Shown here: one piece after another, positions 1-10,235 of the stretch
How the letters are laid out: every line of letters begins with the position of its first letter
Position numbering within the stretch: the first letter of the stretch is position 1
Assembly: GCA_963775015.1 (NCBI GenBank)
Contig: CAVZHI010000015.1
Coordinates: 630,511 to 694,510, forward strand
From: JAEMQF01 sp963775015
GTDB lineage: Bacteria > Pseudomonadota > Gammaproteobacteria > Burkholderiales > Burkholderiaceae_C
Reading direction: 5' to 3'
DNA length: 64,000 nt
Notes under the pieces: model-generated
Told to the model about the DNA's origin: nothing
Database searches by the model: none
What the model saw: only the letters and a program-made list of their open reading frames with translations
Position numbers and translations under genes: made by a program

Positions 1-640
1 GCGCAGCGGCTGGGCACGCAAGTGCTGCGACAAATGGTGCGGCAAGGTGTTGTAGATGATCGTCTCGATGCGACGCGAAAAACTCAGGCGCTGCCCCGCG
101 GCGCCGGCCTCGATGCCGCACGCCAGGTAGTCGTCGAGGACTCCGGGAGCCCAGCTCGCAAACAGCGCTTTGGAGGCGAAATGGGCGCGTGCCGCAGCGA
201 CGCTCGGCCATTGTTCGCGGCGGCGTCTGGACAGATGCGCAGGCGAGAAGCGTTCGCCGATCCCCGAGACCTTGAAGAACTGCACGGCTGCGCGCCATCC
301 AGGTCGGCAGCAGCGGCGAATCGAGCAGGACGATGCCGCGCGCCACCTCGGGCCGGCGCGTTGCGGCGAGCAGCGTGAGGTAGCCACCGAGCGAATGGCC
401 GACGAGGTAGGCGGGCGCCGCCGCTTCGCTGTCGATGAAATGCAGCAACTCGTCGCGCAAGTGCGGCCAGTTGCTCGTGACCGGGAAGCGCGGGTCGTGG
501 CCAATCTTCGGCAACGCCAGCACGCGCCAGCCGGCTTCGCGCCAAGGCTCGAAGAGTTGCCGGTAGGTTCCCGCGGGAAAGCCGTTGGCGTGCGCGAAGA
601 CGATCGTCTTCTCGGCACCGACGTTGGGCGCGTCCGTCAT
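1..640 (-). CDS. alpha/beta hydrolase, 3' end outside window, one frameshift
   Basis: Predicted soluble serine hydrolase. From the ATG at 640 the protein reads MTDAPNVGAEKTIVFAHANG, and the nucleophile elbow GHSLGG follows near residue 75, with LLDSPLLPTW after it. Near 290-300 the frame changes by one base; the continuation (AAVQFFKVSGIGERFSPAHL, later RIETIIYNTLPHHL) runs in the next frame to the window edge, so the C-terminus with the catalytic His is probably missing. Its ATG overlaps the mutS stop codon as ATGA, so it should be translated after mutS. The substrate cannot be inferred. The frameshift is most simply one extra base, not decay, because the sequence after it remains hydrolase-like. 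Confidence 0.8.
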   Translation of the reverse strand, partial: MTDAPNVGAEKTIVFAHANGFPAGTYRQLFEPWREAGWRVLALPKIGHDPRFPVTSNWPHLRDELLHFIDSEAAAPAYLVGHSLGGYLTLLAATRRPEVARGIVLLDSPLLPTWMARSRAVLQGLGDRRTLLACASVQTPPRTMAERRCGTRPFRLQSAVCELGSRSPRRLPGVRHRGRRRGAAPEFFASHRDDHLQHLAAPFVAALACPAAA

Positions 641-3246
641 GCCGGCTTGTCCAGCAGGCTTTTCAGGCGGTACAGCGCGTCCAGCGCTTCTTTGGGCGTG
701 AGCGCGTCGGGCTCGACGGCGGCCAACGCCATGTCCACCGCGCTGCGCTGCGCTTCGGCGGCAGGCGTTGGCGCGGCGAACAAGTCGACTTGCGGCTGCC
801 CTTGAATTCGCTGCGCCTCGAGCGCCTCGAGCGTCGCGCGCGCCTGGCGCACCAGGGTCGCGGGCATTCCCGCCAGGCGCGCCACCTGCACGCCGTAGCT
901 GCGGCTTGCCGGGCCGGGCTGGATTTCGTGCAGGAACACGATCGCCTCGCCGCTTTCCGTCGCTGACACGTGCACGTTGAGCGCGCGTTCGTGCTTGGCC
1001 GGAAATTCGGTGAGCTCGAAATAGTGTGTCGCGAACAAGGTGAAGGAGCGATTGCGTTCGTGCAAGTGGCTCGCGATCGCGCCGGCGAGCGCGAGGCCGT
1101 CGAAGGTCGACGTGCCGCGCCCGATTTCGTCCATCAGCACGAGCGAATGTTCGGTCGCGTGGTGCAGGATCGCCGCAGCCTCGGTCATCTCGAGCATGAA
1201 GGTCGACTGGGCATTGGCCAGGTCATCGGCGGCGCCGATCCGGGTGTGGATCGCGTCGATCGGGCCCAGGCGGCAGGTGGAGGCGGGAACGAACGAGCCG
1301 ATCGCCGCGAGCAGCACGATCAGCGCGACCTGGCGCATGTAGGTGCTCTTGCCCCCCATGTTCGGCCCGGTGATGATCTGCATCTTGCGCCGCGCGTCCA
1401 GGCGACAGTGATTCGCGATGAAGTTGCCCAGCCCCATCTCGAGCAGGCGCATCTCGACCACCGGGTGTCGGCCCTCGACGATGTCGATGCACGGTTCGCG
1501 AACGAATTGCGGGCGGCACCAGTTGAGGGTCGCGGCGCGCTCGGACAGTGCGGCGAGCGCGTCGAGCTGCGCCAGCGCGCGCGCCAGCGCGCCGAGCGAC
1601 TCGACGTGCGGCTGCAGCGAGTCGAGCAGTTCATCGAAGAGCAGTTTCTCGCGCGCCAGCGAGCGCTCCTGCGCCGAGAGCGCTTTGTCTTCGAACGCCT
1701 TCAGCTCCGGCGTGATGAAGCGCTCGGCGTTCTTCAGCGTCTGGCGGCGCCGGTAGTCGAGCGGCACTTTGGCCGCCTGGCCAGCGCTGACCTCGATGTA
1801 AAAGCCGTGCACCTTGTTGTACTGAACGCGCAGGTTTGCGATTCCGCTGCGGGCGCGCTCGCGCGCTTCGAGCTCGAGAAGAAACGCGTCGCAGTTCTGC
1901 GCGATGCCGCGAAGCTCGTCGAGTTCGGCGTCGAAGCCCGGCGCGATGACGCCGCCGTCGCGCAGCAGCACTGCGGGTTCGTCGGCGAGGGCCGCGCCCA
2001 GCAGAGTTCGAATCGCCGGCGGCGGGCGCATCGCCTCGATCAGCATGTCGAGCAGCAGCGCGCGCTGCGCGGGAACCTGCGCCACCAGTTCAGGCAGATC
2101 GGTGAGCGTGCTGCGCAGGCCGGCGAGTTCGCGCGGGCGCACCTGCCGCAGCGCGATGCGTGCCGTGATGCGCTCGACGTCGCTGATGCCGCGCAGCGCG
2201 TCGCGAAGCGGCGTCACGTCGGCGGCGATCAACTCGGCGAGTGCAGCGTGGCGTTGTTCGGCGACGCTGCGCTCGCGCCAGCGGATGCAGCAGCCACTGG
2301 CGCAGCATCCTGCTGCCCATGCCGGTGCGGCAGGTGTCGAGCAGCGACAGCAGCGTCGGCGCGGGCTCGCCGCGCAGCGTCTGCGTCAGCTCGAGGTTGC
2401 GCTGCGTGCTCGGCGGCAAGTCGAGCAAATCGCTGTGGCGCTGCACTTCGAGCCTGCGCACATGCGCGAGCGCCTGGCCCTGGGTGCGTTCGGCGTAGCT
2501 GAGCAGCGCCGCGGCGGCCGCCTGCGCGGCGTGCAGCGCCTCGGCGTTGAAGCCGGCGAGGCTGGCCACGCGCAGCTGCTCGCAGAGCTTGCGTTTCCCA
2601 GCGCCGTGTCGAATTGCCACGCCGCTTGGGGCGTGAAGGCGAGGCGCGACGATTGCAGCACCGCAGGAGACTGTTCGCGATCGAGCAGCACCTCGGCCGG
2701 GCCGAGGCGCGCGAGCCAGCCGCCGAGTTCACCTTCGCTGCACTCGGTCAGGCCGAGTTCGCCGCGTGTCAGCGCGAGCCACGCCAGTCCATAGGTCGAA
2801 CCGCGCCGGCACAGCGCGAGCAGGACGGCGTCGCTTTTTTCGGCGAGCAACTCGCTGTCGGTCACCGTTCCCGGCGTGACCACACGCACCACCTTGCGCT
2901 CGACCGGGCCCTTGCTGGTCGCGACGTCGCCGACCTGTTCGCAGATCGCGACCGCCTCGCCGAGCTTGATCAGCTTGCCGAGGTAGCTCTCGACCGAGTG
3001 CACCGGCACGCCGGCCATCACGACCGGCTCGCCGGCACTCGCGCCGCGCGACGTGAGCGTGATGTCGAGCAGGCGATTCGCCTTGCGCGCGTCGTCGAAG
3101 AACAGCTCGTAGAAGTCGCCCATGCGGTAGAACACGAGCGTGTCGGGGTACTCCGCCTTGATGCGCAGGTACTGCAGCATCATCGGCGTGTGCCCCGCGG
3201 CATCGACGGCCGCGGCGCCAGCGCCTGCGGCAGGGGCCTTGCTCAT
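637..3246 (-). CDS. mutS: DNA mismatch repair ATPase MutS (two frameshifts)
   Basis: MutS binds mismatches and starts methyl-independent or MutH/MutL-dependent repair in the cytoplasm. About 870 residues once repaired, the normal family length. The N-terminal mismatch-reading motif is present (RMGDFYELFFDDA, the F-x-E motif), followed by the core, the Walker A motif GPNMGGKST near the C-terminal third and the Walker B region DEIGRGTSTFDG. The frame breaks near 2600 (after QFDTALG) and near 2278, where an extra C turns LAERSVAEQ into another frame; both sides continue without loss of conserved residues. I prefer the ATG at 3246; an in-frame GTG lies at 3255. Downstream hydrolase overlaps by four bases. 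The frameshifts look like sequence errors, but a true mutator strain cannot be excluded from sequence alone. Confidence 0.93.
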
Positions 3247-3261
3247 CAGCGCCACCGCGGA

Positions 3262-4266
3262 TCAGCCCGCGCCGCTGCCCTTGGCAGGTGCGACCTGGCG
3301 GCGCACGCGCAGCGCCGTCGAGCTGCGGGTTGCCGCGGCGGGCTGCGCAGCCGGGGTGGCGACAGCGGCGGCGAGCGCCTCTTCGGGAGTCATCTCTTCA
3401 GGGGTCGCGTCGAGGGTCAGGCCTGGCCTTTTGCCTGGCAGATTGGCTTCGTCCTCCCGCCCCGCTTGCGAAAACGGCGCGAGCATCTGCACCAACTGGC
3501 CGTAGATCTTCGGATTCCCGGCGATCACTTCGTGCTGAAACAGAAAGTCGCTCTCGCCGGTGAAATTGCCGATCAGGCCGCCGGCTTCGGTGACCATCAA
3601 CGCGCCGGCCGCCATGTCCCAGGGGCTCAGGCCCGGCTCGAAGAAGCCGTCGTACGCGCCTGCGGCGACGTGGCACAGGTCGAGCGCCGCCGAGCCCGGC
3701 CGGCGCACGCCCGCGCACGACTGCATGACGATGCCGAGCATCTGCATGTAGCGCTTGAAATCGTCGCCGCGGCGAAACGGGAAGCCGGTACCGATGAGCG
3801 CGTCGGCGATGCGATTGCGCTTCGACACGCGCAGGCGCCGGTCGTTGAGGAACGCGCCGCGCCCCTTGGACGCGATGAAGAGGTCGTTGCGCGCCGGGTC
3901 GTAGACGACGCCCTGCTGAATCTGGCCGCGAAACGAGAGCGCGATCGACACGCAATACATCGGCAGGCCGTGGATGAAGTTCGTCGTGCCGTCGAGCGGG
4001 TCGATGATCCAGACGTACTCGCTGCTCCGGGCGCCGCGCGCGCCGCCCGACTCTTCGGCGAGGATGGCGTGGCCGGGATAAGCGTCGAGCAGGATGTCGA
4101 TGATCGCGGCTTCGGCGGCGTGGTCGACTTCGGTGACGAAGTCGTTCGGCGCCTTCGTGTTCACCGTGATCCGGTCCAGGTCCATCGACGCGCGGCTGAT
4201 CACGGTGCCGGCGCTGCGCGCTGCCTTGATGGCGATGTTGAGCATCGGGTGAAGCGCTTGCGTCAT
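3262..4266 (-). CDS. suhB: inositol-1-monophosphatase family protein SuhB
   Basis: Mg-dependent phosphatase of the inositol monophosphatase family; in bacteria SuhB also associates with the transcription antitermination complex on rRNA operons. The metal-binding motifs are intact: EESGG near residue 72, WIIDPLDGTTNF near residue 86 and WDMAAGALMVTEAGG near residue 218. At 334 residues it is about 65 longer than the usual 265-270; the extra C-terminal part is Ala/Glu/Pro-rich and of low complexity. A copy of the RAYT-associated repeat (3414-3435) lies inside this extension. It is transcribed divergently from trmJ-cysE, an arrangement common in Burkholderiales. Confidence 0.93.
   Translation of the reverse strand: MTQALHPMLNIAIKAARSAGTVISRASMDLDRITVNTKAPNDFVTEVDHAAEAAIIDILLDAYPGHAILAEESGGARGARSSEYVWIIDPLDGTTNFIHGLPMYCVSIALSFRGQIQQGVVYDPARNDLFIASKGRGAFLNDRRLRVSKRNRIADALIGTGFPFRRGDDFKRYMQMLGIVMQSCAGVRRPGSAALDLCHVAAGAYDGFFEPGLSPWDMAAGALMVTEAGGLIGNFTGESDFLFQHEVIAGNPKIYGQLVQMLAPFSQAGREDEANLPGKRPGLTLDATPEEMTPEEALAAAVATPAAQPAAATRSSTALRVRRQVAPAKGSGAG
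3414..3435. repeat. RAYT-type repeat inside suhB coding sequence
   Basis: A 22-base stretch matching the repeat arms around the transposase at 44.2-45.2 kb with one difference (G in place of T at base 12). It is translated as part of the suhB C-terminal extension (PGKRPGL on the minus strand), so the element was accommodated in frame. Confidence 0.7.
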
Positions 4267-4430
4267 GGGCGGCCGGGCAAACCGGTGAGGTCGAAGGGAT
4301 CGGCGGTGGCAAGGAGCGGTGCAGTCGGGCGCGTGTCGACAAGCGAGTCGAGCACGCAGCGCCTGAATCGACTGCGGATAATGCGAGTTTAGCTGCTGCC
4401 CCCTGCGGCGGCCTTTGCAGCAAGCCGCCC

Positions 4431-5165
4431 ATGCCTGGCCACGACAACACGCGCTTCATCCTGATCGGAACGAGCCACGCCGGCAACGTCGGCGCGACGG
4501 CGCGAGCCATGAAAGTGATGGGGTTCAGCGACCTGGTGCTGGTCGCGCCGCGCGACCCGAACGTGCAGCGCAAGGCGGAGGCGGTCGCGATGGCGAGCGG
4601 CGCGACCGATGTGCTCGCGCAAGCCCGCGTCGTTGCTGACGTGACGCAGGCGCTGGAAGGTGTGACGTTCGTCTGCGCTACCGCGATGACGCCGCGCGAC
4701 TTCGGCCCGCCCACGCACGCGCCGCGCGAGCTGTTCGCGAGCCTCTCCGGCTCGGCGCACCGCGTCGCCTTCGTTTTCGGCTCGGAGCGCTTTGGCATGA
4801 GCAATCACGACGTGTACCGCTGCCACGCGTGCTTGAGCATCCCGACGCGTGCCGACTACGGCTCGCTGAACCTGGCGCAGGCGGTGCAACTCATTGCCTA
4901 CGACTGGCGCCAGGCGCTCGGCGGTTTCGACGTCGTGCCACGCACCACCGACGCCGCGCTCGCCGACGGCGTGGCCGTGCAGGGGCTGATCGAACACTGG
5001 CGGCTCGCCCTCGAATTGATCGGCTTTCACGACCCTGCCGCGCCGAAGAAACTGCTGCCGCGCTTGACGCGGCTCCTGAACCGGGCGCAGTTGACGCAGG
5101 AGGAAGTGCACATCCTGCGTGGTGTGGCCAAAGCGGTGCAGGAGCGCTGCGTGCCACGTTCCTGA
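4431..5165 (+). CDS. trmJ: tRNA (cytidine/uridine-32-2'-O)-methyltransferase TrmJ
   Basis: SPOUT-class methyltransferase that methylates the 2'-O of nucleotide 32 in the anticodon loop. The trefoil-knot SAM-binding motifs are present in order: GTSHAGNVGATARAMK near residue 13, FGSERFGMSN near residue 118 and SLNLAQAVQL near residue 145, followed by a helical C-terminal extension typical of TrmJ. 244 residues, close to the family norm. It is divergent from suhB, with the 164-bp gap holding both promoters, and is followed 90 bp later by cysE on the same strand. Confidence 0.93.
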   Translation: MPGHDNTRFILIGTSHAGNVGATARAMKVMGFSDLVLVAPRDPNVQRKAEAVAMASGATDVLAQARVVADVTQALEGVTFVCATAMTPRDFGPPTHAPRELFASLSGSAHRVAFVFGSERFGMSNHDVYRCHACLSIPTRADYGSLNLAQAVQLIAYDWRQALGGFDVVPRTTDAALADGVAVQGLIEHWRLALELIGFHDPAAPKKLLPRLTRLLNRAQLTQEEVHILRGVAKAVQERCVPRS

Positions 5166-5255
5166 TGTGGCGAGCGCGGCAGGCTCCCAGGGTGCGTGTG
5201 GGGTTAAGGCGCGACGGCTAAACTGCCGCGCACGCAGCCGCACCCCAGAAGAATC

Positions 5256-6035
5256 ATGTTCGAGCGCCTCCAAGAAGACATTGCCTGCATCCTCGAGCGC
5301 GACCCCGCCGCGCGCTCCAAGTGGGAGGTGCTGACGTGTTATCCGGGGCTGCACGCGCTCATCATGCACCGGCGCGCGAGCTGGTTCTGGACGCGGCAGT
5401 GGTTCTGGCTGGGACGCTTCATCTCGCACCTGGGTCGCTTTTTCTCGGGAATCGAGATTCACCCGGGCGCACGCATCGGCCGGCGCGTCTTCATCGACCA
5501 CGGCATGGGCGTCGTGATCGGCGAGACCGCCGAAGTCGGCGACGATTGCACGATCTACCAGGGCGTGACGCTGGGCGGCACGTCGCTCTCGAAGGGCGCC
5601 AAACGCCATCCGACGCTCGGCCGCGGCGTCATCGTCGGCGCGAATTCGCAGGTCCTTGGCGGCTTCACGGTCGGTGACGGGGCGCGCGTTGGCTCGAACT
5701 CGGTCGTGCTCAAACCGGTCCCGCCGGGCAGCACGGCGGTGGGGAACCCGGCACGCGTGATCGAGGCCGAGAGCGAAGCAAAGCGCGAAGCGGCGGCGGC
5801 GAAGATGGGTTTCTCGGCGTACGGCATCACGCAGGGCGACGACCCCGTTGCACAGGCGATGAAGGGTCTGATCGACAACGCCGCCGGCCACGAGCACCAG
5901 ATCACGATGCTCTGGCAGGCGATCGAAAAACTCTCGGTGCGTTCGCGCGAGTTGCCCGCGCCCGATTGCGTGCCTGACGATGCGCAGACTGCGGAGCATT
6001 TCGACGCCGAGCGCTTGAGCCGGCTCGTCAAGTAG
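5256..6035 (+). CDS. cysE: serine O-acetyltransferase
   Basis: Transfers acetyl from acetyl-CoA to L-serine to give O-acetylserine, the first step of cysteine synthesis. Left-handed beta-helix hexapeptide repeats begin near residue 65 (GIEIHPGARIGRRVFIDHG) and include the active-site region DHGMGVVIGETAEVGDD and the CoA-binding GANSQVLGGFTVGDGARVG. 259 residues. A variable tail of about 80 residues follows the helix. A REP-type inverted pair follows the stop codon. Confidence 0.94.
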   Translation: MFERLQEDIACILERDPAARSKWEVLTCYPGLHALIMHRRASWFWTRQWFWLGRFISHLGRFFSGIEIHPGARIGRRVFIDHGMGVVIGETAEVGDDCTIYQGVTLGGTSLSKGAKRHPTLGRGVIVGANSQVLGGFTVGDGARVGSNSVVLKPVPPGSTAVGNPARVIEAESEAKREAAAAKMGFSAYGITQGDDPVAQAMKGLIDNAAGHEHQITMLWQAIEKLSVRSRELPAPDCVPDDAQTAEHFDAERLSRLVK

Positions 6036-6061
6036 GGCCCACCTCCCCCAACCCCGAGCCC

Positions 6062-6152
6062 GTCATCCCGGCGAAAGCCGGGATCCACCCGTCGCGTTGC
6101 GCCGGCCGCGTGGTTCGCATCACCAGTGGACCCCGGCTTTCGCCGGGGTGAC
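6062..6152. repeat. REP-type inverted pair
   Basis: Two 27-base palindromic units, 6062-6088 and 6126-6152, in opposite orientation. Each has an internal stem (CCCGGC gaaa GCCGGG, or its CCCCGGC variant), and together they can fold into a larger cruciform. It lies between cysE and the flavoprotein gene and may stabilise mRNA ends. The same family recurs at 7435, 26726 and 49670. Confidence 0.85.
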
Positions 6153-6187
6153 AAGGGGGATGGCGGCGCATGCCCACAATCCCATCC

Positions 6188-7388
6188 ATGCAAACCTTCG
6201 ACGTCGCCGTCATCGGCGCTGGCGCCGCCGGCCTGATGTGCGCTGCATTGGCAGGGCAGGGCGGCAAGCGTGTCGTGCTCATCGACCACGCAGCGAAGGT
6301 CGCGGAGAAGATCCGCATCTCGGGCGGCGGGCGCTGCAACTTCACGAACCTCGCCGTGGGGCCGGCGCACTTTGTTTCCGCGAATTCGAACTTCTGCCGC
6401 TCCGCGCTCGCGCGCTACACGCCGCAGGATTTTCTGGCGCTGGTGCAGCGCCACGGCATCGCGTGGCACGAAAAACACCGCGGCCAATTGTTCTGCGATG
6501 CGTCGAGCGAGGCGATCATCGCGATGCTGCTCGCCGAATGCGCGAGCGGCGGCGTCAGCCGCTGGCAGCCGTGCAGCCTGAACGCGGTGCGCCGTGGCGC
6601 TGCCGGATTCGAACTCGACACCTCGCAAGGGCAGGTGGCGGCGGGTCGAGTCGTCATCGCGACCGGCGGCCTGTCGATCCCGAAAATCGGCGCGAGCGAC
6701 TTCGGCTACCGGCTCGCGCAGCAATTCGGTCACAGCATCGTCGCTACACGGCCCGGCGCTCGTGCCGCTCACCTTCGAGCCCAACGGGTGGACCGCGTTG
6801 GCGCAACTCGCCGGGCTCAGCCTCGAAGTCCAGTTGCAGGTGGGCGAGGGCAAAGTGCGCGGCGAATTCATCGAGGACCTGCTCTTCACCCACCGCGGCT
6901 TGAGCGGCCCGGCGATCCTGCAGATTTCGAGCTACTGGCACGAGGGTCAGGTGCTCCGCATCGACCTCGCGCCAGGGCGCGACTTGACGCAAGTGCTGTT
7001 GCACGCCAAGGCCACGTCGCAGCGCCAGCTGGTCAACGAACTCGGCAGCGTGATTCCGGCGCGCCTGGCGCAGGCCTGGCTGCGCGACGATGCGCCCATC
7101 GCAGCGATGCCGATGGCGCAGCAACGCGACCGCGACCTGCGCCGCGTCGCGCAGAGCCTGCAGCGCTGGGAAGTCACGCCCAGCGGCAGCGAAGGCTATC
7201 GAAAGGCCGAGGTCACCGCGGGCGGCGTGGACACGCGTGAACTCAGTTCGCAGAGCTTCGAAAGCCAGCGTTGCCCGGGCCTTTATTTCATCGGCGAAGT
7301 GGTCGACGTGACCGGTTGGCTCGGCGGCTACAACTTTCAGTGGGCGTGGGCGAGCGCTGCGGCGTGTGCCCAGGCCTTGATTGCTTGA
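6188..7388 (+). CDS. BaiN/HI0933-family flavoprotein (one frameshift)
   Basis: NAD(P)/FAD-dependent oxidoreductase of the HI0933/YhiN family, about 400 residues after repair; the physiological substrate of most members is unknown. The FAD-binding Rossmann motif GAGAAGLMCA is near residue 10, the family signature KIRISGGGRCNFTN near residue 45, and the C-terminal FAD-contact region FIGEVVDVTGWLGGYNFQWA is intact. The frame changes near 6755, where ...VATRP continues as ALVPLTFEP in the next frame. The ATG at 6188 is preferred because the Rossmann strand follows directly. It stands alone between two REP elements. Confidence 0.88.
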
Positions 7389-7434
7389 GTTGTCGCCTCG
7401 CAAACCCGGAATCGGAACGCGCGTTCTGCCACCG

Positions 7435-7462
7435 GTGGATCCCGGCTTGCGCCTGGGATGAC
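7435..7462. repeat. single REP-type unit
   Basis: One unit of the family seen at 6062, with the stem CCCGGC ttgcg GCCTGGG slightly degenerate. It lies between the convergent flavoprotein and mog genes. Confidence 0.75.
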
Positions 7463-7480
7463 GGCCTCGTCCGTGGCGCG

Positions 7481-8071
7481 TCAGCCGGGGCCTTGGCGCA
7501 ACGCCGACGCCGGCCGGAACGCGCGGCACACGGCGGGGTCGGTCTCGATGTACGGCCCGCCGATCAGATCGACGCAATACGGCACGGCGGCAAAGATGCC
7601 GTGCACCGGCGGCGTGTGTTTGGGCAGGCCTTCGAGCGTCTGCGCGATCGCCTTGGGCTGGCCTGGCAGGTTGACGATCAAGGTCTTGTCGCGCACGACG
7701 GCGACCTGGCGCGACAGGATTGCGGTGGCGACGAAGTGCAGGCTGATCTGGCGCATCTGCTCGCCAAATCCCGGCATCACCTTGGTCGCGACGTTCAGCG
7801 TCGCCTCGGGCGTCACGTCGCGCAGGGCCGGGCCCGTGCCGCCGGTGGTGAGGATCAGGTGGCAATGTTCCTTGTCGGCGAGCACGCGCAAGGTGTCTTC
7901 GATTTGCGCCTGTTCGTCCGGAACGAGGCGCGTCTCGAACAGCATCGTATTGCGCAGCGCCCGCTCGAGCCAGGCCTTCATCGCCGGGATTCCCTGGTCT
8001 TCATAGATGCCGCTGGAAGCCCGGTCGCTGATCGACACGAGCCCGATCTTCACGATGTCGAATTCGCTCAT
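7481..8071 (-). CDS. mog: molybdopterin adenylyltransferase
   Basis: Adenylylates molybdopterin before molybdenum insertion in molybdenum cofactor synthesis. 196 residues. The MoCF-family signature TTGGTGPALRDVTPEA is near residue 75, and LVSISDRASSGIYEDQGIP marks the N-terminal strand. The start ATG at 8071 overlaps the darP stop codon as ATGA, which fixes the start and implies translational coupling. Confidence 0.93.
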   Translation of the reverse strand: MSEFDIVKIGLVSISDRASSGIYEDQGIPAMKAWLERALRNTMLFETRLVPDEQAQIEDTLRVLADKEHCHLILTTGGTGPALRDVTPEATLNVATKVMPGFGEQMRQISLHFVATAILSRQVAVVRDKTLIVNLPGQPKAIAQTLEGLPKHTPPVHGIFAAVPYCVDLIGGPYIETDPAVCRAFRPASALRQGPG

Positions 8072-8619
8072 GGGGTGGTTCCTTTCGTCGGCGCCTGCTC
8101 GCGAATCATCTTGAACAACTCGCGGAAGTAGCGCCCGCTGCGTTTCTCCGGCACCAGCGCGGCGTCCTTGCGCGCATTGCGGATCACGGCGCGCAATTGC
8201 TGCACATCGGCACTCGCGTGCATCGCGGCAAAACGCGTCAGTGCGTCGTCGTCGGCGAGCAGCTCGGCGCGCCAACGCTCGGCCTGGTGCAGGGCGAGCG
8301 ATTCGCGCGTCTGGCCGATGTGCACCACCGCCACCGCTTCGCGCAGCGGCTCGGTCTCCACGCCGCGCATCACCTTGCCCACGTACTGCATCTGGCGCCG
8401 CCGGCCTTCGTGGCTGCGTGTGCTCTTGTAGGTGAGCAGGGCGTCGAGCAGGATTTCCGGCATCTCGAGCTTGCGCAGGCGCTCTTCCGACAACTCGACG
8501 AGCGCGACGCCCAGCGCCTGCAGGTCGTGCGAGTCCGCCTTGCGCCGCGTCTTGCTCGGGCGCGCGATGCGGAGTTCGCGAAGTTCGGGCGCTTCGACGT
8601 GAGGATCGGGCTCGTTCAT
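8068..8619 (-). CDS. darP: ribosome biogenesis protein DarP (DUF615, YjgA)
   Basis: Small cytoplasmic protein that binds late 50S assembly intermediates. 183 residues, the expected size. Characteristic segments are RPSKTRRKADSHDLQALG near residue 20, RRRQMQYVGKVMR near residue 72 and the C-terminal RYFRELFKMI. Start ATG at 8619; the stop overlaps the mog start. Divergent from pmbA with 51 bp between start codons, so the promoters of both units must overlap. Confidence 0.92.
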   Translation of the reverse strand: MNEPDPHVEAPELRELRIARPSKTRRKADSHDLQALGVALVELSEERLRKLEMPEILLDALLTYKSTRSHEGRRRQMQYVGKVMRGVETEPLREAVAVVHIGQTRESLALHQAERWRAELLADDDALTRFAAMHASADVQQLRAVIRNARKDAALVPEKRSGRYFRELFKMIREQAPTKGTTP

Positions 8620-8670
8620 GCTGCTCGTTATGATAGCCGCCGCCCTCTTCGAGCGAACCGCCACAACTTC

Positions 8671-10066
8671 ATGCCAGACTCCAAGCCGATCGACCCACAG
8701 AACCAGGGCTTCGCGTACCGGCGCGAGCAATTTCAGCAACTCGTCGAGGACACGCTGGGTTTCGCGGCGACGTTGGGTGCGAGCGACGCGGCGGCCGAAG
8801 TCTCGGAGGGCGTGGGCCTGTCGGTCTCGGTGCGCAAAGGCGAAGTCGAAAACATCGAGCGCAATCGTGACAAATCGCTGAGCGTCACCGTGTACTCGGG
8901 GCAGCGCCGCGGCAACGCGAGCACGTCGGACTTCTCCCGCGCCGCGCTCGAGCAGACGGTGCGCGCGGCGCACGACATCGCGCGCTTCACGGCCGAAGAC
9001 GTCGCGGCCGGTTTGCCCGAAGCCGAAGACCTGGCGCTGGGCAGTGCGGCGACGCGCGACCTGGACCTGTTCCACCCCTGGGCGATCAACGCCGAAGGCG
9101 CGCGCGACATCGCGCTGCGCTGCGAAGCCGCGGCGCTGGGCACCGACAAGCGCATCAGCAATTCCGATGGTGCAGGTATCTCGGCGCAACAGTCGCATTT
9201 TTTTTCCGGCAACAGCCGTGGTTTTCGTGGCGGTTACGCGAGTTCGCGCCATTCGCTGTCGGTGGCGCCGATCGCGTCGAACCCGGGCAAGGGCGCCGAC
9301 ATGCAACGCGACGCCTGGTATTCGTCGATGCGCTCGCACCAGGAACTGGCCGAGCCCGAGGCGGTGGGCCGGTACGCGGCGCAGCGCGCGTTGTCGCGCC
9401 TGAACTCGCGGCGCGTCCCGACGTGCGACGTTCCGGTCTTGTTCGAATCGACACTCGCCGCCGGGCTGCTCGGCGCCTACGTGCAAGCGACAAGCGGCGG
9501 CGCTCTGTACCGAAAGTCGAGCTTTCTGCTCGACAGCCTGGGCCAGGAAGTGTTGAGCCCGCACATTCACATTCGCGAAGAGCCGCACCTGCCGCGCGGC
9601 AAGGGCAGCACGCCGTTCGACGACGAAGGCGTGGTGACGAAGGCGCGCGACGTGGTGCGCGAGGGCGTGGTGCAGGGCTACTTCCTGTCCACCTACTCGG
9701 CGCGCAAGCTGGGGCTTCGCACGACGGGGCACGCCGGCGGATCGCAAAACCTCACGCTCACGAGCCGCCTCACGCGACCCGGCGACGACCTGCCCGCGAT
9801 GCTGCGCAAGCTGCGGCCGGGGTCTGTTCGCCATCGAGCTGATGGGGCAGGGCGTGAACTACGTGACGGGCGACTATTCGCGTGGCGCCGCGGGCTTCTG
9901 GGTCGAGGGTGGCGAGATCCAGTACCCCGTGCACGAGATCACGATCGCCGGGAATCTGCGCGAGATGTTCAAGGCCATCGTTGCGGTCGGGGCAGACGTC
10001 TACAACCAGGGTTCGAAGAGCGTCGGATCGGTGCTGATCGAGCGCATGAAGATCGCCGGGTTGTAA
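8671..10066 (+). CDS. pmbA: metalloprotease PmbA/TldE (one frameshift)
   Basis: Partner of TldD in the TldD/TldE protease, which processes modified peptides and degrades unfolded small proteins such as CcdA. About 465 residues after repair. Typical segments are VSVRKGEVENIERNRDKSLS near residue 50, SNSDGAGISAQQS near residue 165 and MGQGVNYVTGDYSRGAAGFWVE near the C-terminus. The frame changes near 9820; the last 75 codons (9842-10066) follow in another frame. TldE lacks the zinc-binding HExxxH of TldD, and none is seen here. It is divergent from darP-mog, as in many betaproteobacteria. Confidence 0.92.
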
Positions 10067-10235
10067 GCGCGTGTCGGCGCAGTCGGAGTGCATGCGTTTC
10101 GCGCGTGGTGCGGGGCAGGCAGGGGCTCGGATCGCGCGGGTAAACACCGGTGATTCGGGTTGACCCTGACTTCTAGAATTCGCCGCGTCATTGAATTTCC
10201 CGCCTTCCTCATTGATTCATCACAGGAGATTGAGC

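Noticed and set aside
970..2502. A 510-codon open frame opposite mutS
   Set aside because: Composition typical of an antisense shadow; the minus strand carries all MutS motifs.
637..3246. mutS as a genuine pseudogene (mutator lineage)
   Set aside because: Two single-base shifts of the same C/G type occur across unrelated genes in the window, and no conserved residue is lost. Sequence error is simpler.
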